Origin: Actinomycetota bacterium
GTDB lineage: Bacteria > Actinomycetota > Actinomycetes > Nanopelagicales > Nanopelagicaceae
NCBI GenBank assembly: GCA_009699765.1
Contig: WLNN01000016.1
Span: 1-14,049 of the forward strand
Direction: 5' to 3'
Length of the DNA: 14,049 nt
The notes beneath the pieces were generated by a model, which saw only the letters and a program-made list of their open reading frames with translations, was not told the origin of the DNA and did no database searches. The position numbers were made by a program, and so were the translations under genes. Positions 1-5,301 of the stretch are shown piece by piece; position 1 is the stretch's first letter, and each line of letters starts with the position of its first letter.

Positions 1-257
1 CATCTGATAGCGCTAAGGCCTTTACCTTGCCATGCCATAACGCTGACCCCGAGGTCTTCTTTGCAGACTCTGATCTCGAGATCACTGTGGCTAAATCCTT
101 ATGTGGCACTTGCCCAATGAAGGCTGCCTGCTTGGAAGGCGCGCTCGATCGCGCTGAACCATGCGGAGTATGGGGCGGAGAGCTAATTGAAGATGGCGTA
201 GTTATCGAACGTAAGCGTCGTCCAGGTCGCCCACCACGGCAGGTAATCGCTGCTTAA
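1..257 (+). CDS. whiB7: WhiB7-type Fe-S transcriptional regulator (5' end cut off by window)
   Basis: This is a WhiB-family regulator that binds a [4Fe-4S] cluster and acts with the primary sigma factor. The reading frame is open from base 3 and has no stop upstream, so the true start lies outside the window; the TTG at 27 is an ordinary Leu codon in the LPCH motif. All four cluster cysteines are present: one in PCH, then a CX2CX5C group (LCGTC...AAC). They are followed by the family GVWGGE turn and a basic C-terminus, RRPGRPPR, that resembles the AT-hook marking WhiB7 within the family. WhiB7 proteins control intrinsic resistance to ribosome-targeting drugs. The neighbouring genes match the mycobacterial whiB7 locus, which supports the subfamily call. 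The gene ends 1 bp from the stop of the opposing gene, and no terminator is visible between them. Confidence 0.88.
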   Translation, partial: SDSAKAFTLPCHNADPEVFFADSDLEITVAKSLCGTCPMKAACLEGALDRAEPCGVWGGELIEDGVVIERKRRPGRPPRQVIAA

Positions 258-258
258 C

Positions 259-1521
259 CTATTTATCGCATCCGCAGAGTGGATGGCGCGCAATCGCCAC
301 CACCTGCGGTTCTGTGAGATGTTGCAAGTTGATGTAACTGATTTCTCCTAAACCAGTTGCACGATTGTTGTTCGTTTTACCCGGATTAATTTTTCTCATC
401 GAGGTTGTATCGTCAATAAAGTGCAAAATCTTAGAAGCCGCTAATGCTGCAACATAATGAGCGGCGATTGCGGGGAAATCTTTAATTTCAGTAAGAGGAA
501 TTCTTTGAGTCCGAGTGAAACCAAAGTGATCGCGCTCGTAGAGAGATAAACAACGTATGCATGGACTCTTGCCAGGTTCAACAAGCGGTCCGATAGCTAA
601 TTCATCGCCAATCGGCATATGAATCAACAGGTATGGCTGACGCTGATTGGACCACTGCGTCATTAATTCTGGATCCACATCACCACAATGGGCTGTGAGA
701 AGTGGCAAAGAGCCGTCGTTGGTAAAGCGCTCATTTCGATCTATTGGAAATAACGAGATTGCTCGGCGACGAGATTCCAAGATTTCATAGTAATTACTGC
801 CTAGATCGCTCGCTGTTATTGCACCAAAGCCAATATCGAGATCCCCTATGACGCACTGGCGAAGATCATCTGCAAATCGGACCCGGGTTACCCCACTTGC
901 TAGAAGCAATGAATACAAGAGTGTGATGACTCGCGAACGTCCCGAAAGCTCGATTACATATTGCGAACGACCAGCAACAGTTGAAGTTCCTCCATCTCCA
1001 CAACCATCAATCCACTCAGATTGCATCAACTCAGGAGCTGAGCGCACATTTAATTGATTTATTGCCAGATCAAGGGCATCTCCATTGCTGACACGAGCTT
1101 TATTCTCGAGATTGCGCCGCGGAAGAGTTAGCGCTGCGTTAATGTGATTGAGGAATCCAAGCGAATCTAACAAGAGTATGAAAGTAGATATCTCTCCCCG
1201 AATTGGCTCATAGAGATTAGCCATCGGATCTTCACCCTGTGCAAGCTGGGCGAGCGCGCTGCGCTGAAAGTTAGATGTGACGGTGGCAACACGATTGAGA
1301 TTTCCTATGACTAAACCTTGGTTATGTTCAAAGAGCGAACATCCGCGAATCAAGGAGTAGCGCTTAGCCGCCGTTGATTCGCTAGTTGAATCCTCAGTTG
1401 AATCCCCAGTTAATTCCTGTGACGGTAAGGCCGCTCGTGTTGAGCGGGTAAGTGAATCAAGATTGTTAGCCATCGATGTATTTAATTTCATGGGCAATGA
1501 TGCGAGCTTGGAATTTCTCAT
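259..1521 (-). CDS. ThiF/TOMM cyclodehydratase-like (E1-superfamily) protein
   Basis: This 420-residue protein resembles the E1/ThiF-like half of azol(in)e (TOMM) cyclodehydratases and the conserved actinobacterial protein found next to whiB7 (Rv3196-like, from memory). The C-terminal zinc tetrad is clear: CIRC at residues 321-324 and CGC at 416-418 in a RHPLCGC ending. A Rossmann-like segment lies around residues 188-235, but the nucleotide loop reads ELSGRSR instead of a glycine-rich GxGxxG, so ATP use is doubtful and leader-peptide binding is a fair alternative role. Residues 36-51 are low complexity (Thr/Ser/Asp/Glu) and come from a 12-bp DNA repeat. No YcaO partner or precursor peptide is visible nearby. 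The start is uncertain: Met1 has no Shine-Dalgarno, and Met11 and Met17 are possible. Substrate unknown. Confidence 0.72.
   Translation of the reverse strand: MRNSKLASLPMKLNTSMANNLDSLTRSTRAALPSQELTGDSTEDSTSESTAAKRYSLIRGCSLFEHNQGLVIGNLNRVATVTSNFQRSALAQLAQGEDPMANLYEPIRGEISTFILLLDSLGFLNHINAALTLPRRNLENKARVSNGDALDLAINQLNVRSAPELMQSEWIDGCGDGGTSTVAGRSQYVIELSGRSRVITLLYSLLLASGVTRVRFADDLRQCVIGDLDIGFGAITASDLGSNYYEILESRRRAISLFPIDRNERFTNDGSLPLLTAHCGDVDPELMTQWSNQRQPYLLIHMPIGDELAIGPLVEPGKSPCIRCLSLYERDHFGFTRTQRIPLTEIKDFPAIAAHYVAALAASKILHFIDDTTSMRKINPGKTNNNRATGLGEISYINLQHLTEPQVVAIARHPLCGCDK
1376..1411. repeat. Three 12-bp tandem repeat units inside the ThiF-like gene
   Basis: Units at 1376-1387, 1388-1399 and 1400-1411 (GATTCGCTAGTT, GAATCCTCAGTT, GAATCCCCAGTT) encode, on the minus strand, a four-residue repeat of the type D/E-S-T in the acidic linker near residues 40-50. 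The period is a multiple of three, so copy-number change would keep the frame. Confidence 0.8.
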
Positions 1522-1573
1522 TTAATGATACGGATCGACATCTGTGGAGCACGCACTCAGATTGATACGTTGA

Positions 1574-1612
1574 GCGAGAAAAGAAGAACCCCCCGCATTA
1601 AGCGAGGGGTTC
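1574..1612 (-). terminator. Rho-independent terminator after the DUF5679 gene
   Basis: An 11-bp stem (1586-1596 with 1602-1612; one C/A mismatch, loop ATTAA) is rich in G and C. On the minus strand it is followed by TTCTTTTCTC, a U-rich tail. It lies about 75 bp past the stop of the zinc-ribbon gene and separates it from the ThiF-like gene, which must therefore have its own promoter in roughly 1522-1573. Confidence 0.82.
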
Positions 1613-1630
1613 AACTACATCTGTGACTGT

Positions 1631-1675
1631 CTTACTTGTCTTACATGTATTACTTGTCGTGCTAGTCGTGCTTAT
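1631..1675. repeat. Imperfect 9-bp tandem repeat in the 3' untranslated region of the DUF5679 gene
   Basis: Five units in a row: CTTACTTGT, CTTACATGT, ATTACTTGT, CGTGCTAGT, CGTGCTTAT. A weaker sixth (TGTGACTGT) lies just before, at 1622-1630. The array sits between the gene's stop codon and its terminator. It contains no coding frame I can support and its function is unknown. Confidence 0.7.
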
Positions 1676-1687
1676 TAAGTACGAGAA

Positions 1688-1855
1688 TTACTGAGCCTTA
1701 CCGAGGATACGGTTGACCTTGGTACCGCAGACTGGGCAGATGCCCTGTGCCATGCGACGACCTGAGTCAGAGACCTTTACGGTTCCCTCGAAGTCACGCT
1801 TCTCCTTGCACTTAACGCAGTAAGCGTCACCTTTATATGTCTCTACCTCTGTCAT
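1688..1855 (-). CDS. Small zinc-ribbon protein, DUF5679 family (55 aa)
   Basis: The protein has 55 residues with two CxxC knuckles, CVKC (13-16) and CPVC (40-43), forming a four-cysteine zinc ribbon. It matches the actinobacterial DUF5679 family found in the same neighbourhood; its function is not known. I chose the ATG at 1855 because a strong Shine-Dalgarno GGAGG lies 5 nt upstream on the minus strand. The open frame runs upstream to 1963, but that extension lacks an RBS and does not look like the family. The gene is monocistronic: it has 149 bp upstream and its own terminator downstream. Its very good RBS suggests strong translation. Confidence 0.88.
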   Translation of the reverse strand: MTEVETYKGDAYCVKCKEKRDFEGTVKVSDSGRRMAQGICPVCGTKVNRILGKAQ

Positions 1856-2004
1856 GATTGCCTCCAATCGGCGCATCCGGGTTATTCGGCTACGCGTATT
1901 GGTTGAAACAGTACTCCGCTCCACGCTCAAACACGTGTAAGCAGACGGGGAATTTAGCTCCAATTTTCTGACTTCTTATCGCCCTTTACAGTCTCCGCTC
2001 GCCT

Positions 2005-2631
2005 TCAACCCTTCAAGCCGAGCTTCTTGAGCTCAACTGGGGCGAGCATCGCCCGTTCTGCCGCCTCCCAGCCATCTAGATAGGCGCTGGCGAGCTCAGA
2101 GTCATCAAACCGTGCCAAGCACTCGGTAAATTCCTCGCCGTGATCGCCCCATTGAAGGTGAATCGCCTCATGGAAGAGGACATAGTCAAGGGCATAGTCG
2201 GGAGCTAGCTTGAGGCGGTCTGAGATACGGATAGTTCGATCCACGCTTGTACAAGAGCCCCAGCGCTCGCGCATCGGTCGCCAACTAACACTGGCTGGGC
2301 GGGAGGTGATTTCAGGAGCGAGCTCAGTCAGCAGTTGATCGATACGCGATGCCAGAAGCTCCTCCGTTGGAGTCTTAGCCTCCTCGCGGCCTCGAATAAT
2401 CGCAATGAGTTCTGGAACGACTTGAGCTTCCTCCGCCTTACTCATTCGAGCAGGCAGTGAGATAACTATTCGGCCACCTTGTCGATAGGCAGATGCATTT
2501 TTCTTTCGACGCGAGGAACGGATGACGAGAATCTCGCCCTCATTGATTCCAGGCAGAGTCGGTGCGATTTCATCATCGTTCGCGCTATCCAGATTCATCT
2601 CGTGATTTGGACCAATCTCTCTACCTAGCAT
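2005..2631 (-). CDS. YgjP/SprT-like M48-type metallopeptidase (DUF45)
   Basis: The gene encodes 208 residues. The zinc site is HEAIH (154-158) within DYVLFHEAIHL, with HGEEF (third ligand likely His164) just after. The family signature RERWGSCTS (121-129) precedes it. Actinobacterial homologues are about 170-190 residues and begin shortly before the motif corresponding to IRSSRRKKNASAYR. The start at 2631 is chosen because the -10-like box TACAAT ends exactly 6 nt before this ATG, which would make a leaderless mRNA. An ATG at 2598 (MNLDS) is the alternative; neither has a Shine-Dalgarno. The frame stays open upstream to 2889, but that part overlaps the neighbouring gene and the hairpin. Substrate unknown; a cytoplasmic peptidase or protein-quality role is only a guess. 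Confidence 0.83.
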   Translation of the reverse strand: MLGREIGPNHEMNLDSANDDEIAPTLPGINEGEILVIRSSRRKKNASAYRQGGRIVISLPARMSKAEEAQVVPELIAIIRGREEAKTPTEELLASRIDQLLTELAPEITSRPASVSWRPMRERWGSCTSVDRTIRISDRLKLAPDYALDYVLFHEAIHLQWGDHGEEFTECLARFDDSELASAYLDGWEAAERAMLAPVELKKLGLKG

Positions 2632-2637
2632 TGAGGA

Positions 2638-2643
2638 ATTGTA
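2638..2643 (-). promoter_or_regulatory. -10 box of a probable leaderless promoter for the M48-type gene
   Basis: TACAAT on the minus strand, followed by 6 nt (TCCTCA) and then the ATG, so transcription would begin at the A of the start codon. No recognisable -35 box is seen 16-18 bp upstream. The same geometry recurs at 4220 and 12253. Confidence 0.5.
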
Positions 2644-2666
2644 TGTCCGAATTCTCCGTTTGCTAT

Positions 2667-2695
2667 TTGCACACACGCTCTTTTTTGCGTACTTT
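2667..2695 (+). promoter_or_regulatory. Possible + strand promoter in front of the 71-nt hairpin
   Basis: TTGCAC (2667-2672), a 17-bp spacer, then TACTTT (2690-2695). Transcription would start near 2702, immediately before the hairpin. The -35 box is weak (TTG plus poor remainder), so this is suggestive only. Confidence 0.3.
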
Positions 2696-2702
2696 GCGGT
2701 TA

Positions 2703-2773
2703 CGAAGTCCTCGGATAACCGTTTGATATCTGCAAGGGGAAGGCAGATATTAAATGTGGCCCCGGGGACTTCG
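2703..2773 (+). repeat. 71-nt two-stem hairpin; candidate small structured RNA
   Basis: The outer stem of 12 bp pairs 2703-2714 with 2762-2773. A symmetric 5x5 internal loop follows, then an inner stem of 14 bp (2720-2733 with 2743-2756) capped by a 9-nt loop, AAGGGGAAG. Of 26 pairs, three are G·U when read as + strand RNA; on the minus strand these would be A·C mismatches, so the folding RNA is more likely the + one, opposite to both flanking genes. The 3' arm is followed by CTTTTCTCT, a terminator-like tail. The inverted repeat is certain; its identity as an RNA gene, attenuator or mobile-element remnant is not. Confidence 0.8.
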
Positions 2774-2797
2774 CTTTTCTCTAAAAAATTTAGAAAA

Positions 2798-4117
2798 CTA
2801 GATGAGTCCTGAGAGATCGTCGGGAATTTCGGTTGAAGCAAGGAAGAGATCCGGTGCATGCAATTCTGTTGCGCTCGGAAGAATGCCACTCCAAATTTGA
2901 TCGCGGGTAGAGATACCTTTTAATTCGCGGATGCGATTCCAAAACGCGCTCGCCTCTCTCGCGAGCTTTGGAGAAACTTCAAGCCCTAACATTGTTTTGA
3001 AAAGCTGTTGTGATGGTGCATTGGTTGCTCGCTTACGTCGATGTGTTTCGCGAAGTGCGGTGATGGATGGGATTCGATTACCAGCAGCGAGAGTTGCAAC
3101 ATCATCAGCCCAGCCATCAACAAGTGCGAGAACAGTTTCTAATTTAGAGAGCGCAGCACTTTGTGATGGAGTTTCCTCAGGTGTGAAAATTCCGCTATCT
3201 AGCGAAATTGAAAATGACTGGCCTTCTTCACCGCCCATTGATTGCATTGCTTCTTCTGCTTGACGTTGAATTGCATCCAGATCTATACGGATTCCTGCTC
3301 CGTACTCGACAATTGCACTGCGGATATAAGAAACTATCCAAGGGTTATGTTCGAATAAACGAGCTATTGCGCCCTCACGAAGAGCATGAAAAAGATAAAT
3401 CTCAGTCTTTGCAACCTCCGAATCAACACCCCAAAACTCAATATTCTCAGGGATTAACAAGGGGCGTGACGGTGTGAGAATCGGCAAACCAGTGTCATGT
3501 GCTCCAGTTGTTGTCGACGCAATTGATCCAATTGCTTGTCCGAGTTGTGTTGCAATCATCGTGCCAATAAATGAGCGTAATAAACCAGCAATTGCGCCCA
3601 TCGGGGCTGCTGCCATCGCTTCTTCATATTCACCGCTCTGCGAGGCGATCGCCTCATCAAGTAATTTTGATATCGCATTACTTAGCCCAGATGCGAGCGG
3701 CTCCATCGTGGCTTGCCAACCTGGAAGAGTTTCATCAACCCAATCAAGACGGCTAATTGCTCGAGGTTGTGTTGCAGATGTAGCCGGAAAATCTGTCGCT
3801 TCATTGAGCCAGAGATCTGCTATTTCTAGCGCGTTATTAACTGCAGTCAGATCATTTGTTCCAAGTGGCTGCGAGCCTTTTGCCGAAACAAATTTCTTTG
3901 CCGTATCGCGAATAGGTGCAAGTGGAAGAGCTTCCTGCTTATCTCCAAATTGGCCACCACCGAAATTTGCAAAAGGAAAACCAGCTGCGCCATTGAGACC
4001 AAGTTGCTCGAACTGTTGCTTAATCTGTTCTTGCATCTGGCGCATCATCGCCTCAAGCTTTTCGTTTTCATTACCGCTCTGATCACCATCATCAGGTGTA
4101 AATCCAAATGGCGTCAT
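2798..4117 (-). CDS. DUF2342 / zincin-like protein (Rv3195-type)
   Basis: The protein has 439 residues and is annotated in relatives as a zinc-dependent metalloprotease (Zincin_2/DUF2342). The N-terminus (15-40) is a charged, Met/Gln-rich helix and 41-60 is Gly/Phe-rich. Core family blocks are recognisable: PMGAIAGLLRSFIGTMIATQLGQAIG (172-197), FHALREGAIARLFEHNPW (243-260), VDGWADDVA (333-341), RRKRATNAPSQQLF (360-373) and LGLEVSPKLAREASAFW (377-393). In relatives the 246-255 block reads, as I recall, LREAAHQRLF; here the His is Ile251, so metal binding at that site is doubtful. The start is supported by AGGAAAG ending a few nt before the ATG. It is transcribed divergently from the + strand genes at 4232 onward. 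Confidence 0.8.
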   Translation of the reverse strand: MTPFGFTPDDGDQSGNENEKLEAMMRQMQEQIKQQFEQLGLNGAAGFPFANFGGGQFGDKQEALPLAPIRDTAKKFVSAKGSQPLGTNDLTAVNNALEIADLWLNEATDFPATSATQPRAISRLDWVDETLPGWQATMEPLASGLSNAISKLLDEAIASQSGEYEEAMAAAPMGAIAGLLRSFIGTMIATQLGQAIGSIASTTTGAHDTGLPILTPSRPLLIPENIEFWGVDSEVAKTEIYLFHALREGAIARLFEHNPWIVSYIRSAIVEYGAGIRIDLDAIQRQAEEAMQSMGGEEGQSFSISLDSGIFTPEETPSQSAALSKLETVLALVDGWADDVATLAAGNRIPSITALRETHRRKRATNAPSQQLFKTMLGLEVSPKLAREASAFWNRIRELKGISTRDQIWSGILPSATELHAPDLFLASTEIPDDLSGLI

Positions 4118-4142
4118 GGTGCTTTCCTATCTCTCTATTTTC

Positions 4143-4162
4143 ATTGACAAAAATTGACAAAA
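4143..4162. repeat. Exact 10-bp direct repeat in the divergent intergenic region
   Basis: ATTGACAAAA occurs twice head-to-tail, a one-helical-turn spacing typical of a protein-binding site. It lies 25-45 bp upstream of the DUF2342 start. Although it contains TTGACA twice, no TANNNT box is found at 16-18 bp on the + strand, so a standard promoter is not supported. Confidence 0.65.
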
Positions 4163-4219
4163 TTCGTGGCAGTCTAGGAGGTAGAACGCCGATAGTGAGC
4201 ACTTTCTTCCCGCGGGCAG

Positions 4220-4225
4220 TATTCT
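4220..4225 (+). promoter_or_regulatory. -10 box of a probable leaderless promoter for the small membrane protein
   Basis: TATTCT, followed by 6 nt (ATTTCA) and then the ATG at 4232. There is no Shine-Dalgarno. TGAGCA at 4196-4201 (18-bp spacer) is a weak -35 candidate. This promoter may drive the whole 4232-8108 run. Confidence 0.5.
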
Positions 4226-4231
4226 ATTTCA

Positions 4232-4432
4232 ATGACTTCCTTTGCCGCCTCTTCCTCCGCATTCACCGCGCTAATTTGGTGGCTAGTCCCGCTGGCAGGA
4301 GTAATCGGCGCCTTGGGTTATGTCCTCTGGATTTCACGCTTTAAAGGCAAATTTGAGAAGGGCACAGCGCGTTCGGTCAATCAATTTGAGCGCTTTCAAA
4401 ACTCATTCCGTGATAACGAACCTAAAAAGTAA
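4232..4432 (+). CDS. Small single-helix membrane protein, function unknown (66 aa)
   Basis: The 66-residue protein has one hydrophobic helix (about 12-34, ALIWWLVPLAGVIGALGYVLW) and then a basic, polar cytoplasmic tail (RFKGKFEKG...NSFRDNEPKK). I do not recognise a named family. The gene is probably real: the ATG sits 6 nt after a good -10 box, composition matches its neighbours, and it leads a run of + genes with only 23 bp to the next start. Its place before a membrane-anchored protease and a large membrane protein suggests an envelope role, but this is only inference. Confidence 0.65.
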   Translation: MTSFAASSSAFTALIWWLVPLAGVIGALGYVLWISRFKGKFEKGTARSVNQFERFQNSFRDNEPKK

Positions 4433-4455
4433 CCAGAAAAGTAAATTTAAAAGAG

Positions 4456-5301
4456 ATGCGCCCCAGAAGTAAAACGCTGCGCTTTTCAAGGCCACCCCGG
4501 ATCCTTCAAATTCTTTTAGCAATTTCTCTAGTTGTAGCTCTTGCAGCCCCAATGAACTTCGTTCTGATAACACCAGGGGAGCCGACATCACTTTTTCCAA
4601 AAGTTCTCACAATTAAAGATCCAGATAAAACGCTTGCACATCCTGTTAATGGACAGCTTTATCTACTCACAATTTATATAACAAATCCTGAAACCAAAGT
4701 TCTCGGTGCTTCAGTTCTTGGTTGTTGGATCTGGGGAGATTGCGTAGTAAACCCGAGAAGTATTTGGTATGAAAAATTTTCTTCGGATAAAGCTGAACGC
4801 GCTGTCGGAACTAAAGCGATGCAGAAATCTCAGAGCCTCGCTTTGACCGCAGCCAAGAAAGTAATCGCTACCTATTTCCCAGAGATTGATCTCTCTAAAG
4901 TGAGTGATAAATCTGTTCGTGTTTCACTCGAAAATACCGGCGGACCTAGCGGTGGCTTAATCTTTACATTGGGATTAATTGATCTTCTAACACCTAAAGA
5001 CATTCTCGCCGGCCGTAAAATTGCCGGAACCGGAACGATTTCAGCCGACGGGAAGATTGGTGCTATCGGTGGGGTGACCGAGAAAATTCTTGGTGCAAAA
5101 AAGGCAGGGGCGTCGGTCATCTTTGTTTCTACCGAGAACTGCCTAGACCTTCCTGACACCGTTGAAGGCATCAAAGTGGTTGCGGTAGAGACCATTGGGG
5201 ATGCACTCGAGTACTTGTTGGAAGCACCCAATACTGCAAATAAGTCGCAAAAAGCTTTCAATTCTGCAGGAATACAAGGGTGCGATAACGTTGGAGCATG
5301 A
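4456..5301 (+). CDS. Membrane-anchored Lon-like (S16) serine protease, YlbL family, without PDZ domain
   Basis: The protein has 281 residues. A basic N-terminus precedes one membrane helix (about 16-36), then an extracytoplasmic segment with FVLITPGEP, the family's post-membrane motif. The C-terminal Lon-type protease domain covers about 153-255 and has the Ser-Lys dyad: Ser165 in NTGGPSGG and Lys210 in GGVTEKILGAKKAG, preceded by GTGTISADGKIG. Typical actinobacterial relatives (Rv3194c) are about 340 residues and carry a PDZ domain before the GGPSxG block; here residues 111-152 are a short helical linker only. The stop overlaps the UPF0182 start (ATGA), implying translational coupling. The start has only a weak AAAAGAG upstream. 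It probably degrades or processes envelope proteins; substrate unknown. Confidence 0.87.
   Translation: MRPRSKTLRFSRPPRILQILLAISLVVALAAPMNFVLITPGEPTSLFPKVLTIKDPDKTLAHPVNGQLYLLTIYITNPETKVLGASVLGCWIWGDCVVNPRSIWYEKFSSDKAERAVGTKAMQKSQSLALTAAKKVIATYFPEIDLSKVSDKSVRVSLENTGGPSGGLIFTLGLIDLLTPKDILAGRKIAGTGTISADGKIGAIGGVTEKILGAKKAGASVIFVSTENCLDLPDTVEGIKVVAVETIGDALEYLLEAPNTANKSQKAFNSAGIQGCDNVGA

Noticed and set aside
1856..1963. Longer 91-residue version of the DUF5679 protein
   Set aside because: The extension lacks an RBS and contains the strong GGAGG that serves the ATG at 1855.
2703..2773. Hairpin as a terminator of the DUF2342 transcript
   Set aside because: On the minus strand three pairs become A·C mismatches and the downstream sequence (TAACCGCAAAG) has no U-tract.
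2632..2889. N-terminal extension of the M48-type protein upstream of 2631
   Set aside because: The frame is open but overlaps the end of the DUF2342 gene and the hairpin, exceeds family length, and a -10 box sits 6 nt before the 2631 ATG.
3474..4082. Long + strand open frame opposite the DUF2342 gene
   Set aside because: It mirrors a gene with clear family motifs, and its predicted protein is Ser/Ala/Cys-rich with no recognisable domain.
4144..4186. Two TTGACA boxes as -35 elements of a + strand promoter
   Set aside because: No TANNNT box lies 16-18 bp downstream of either copy.
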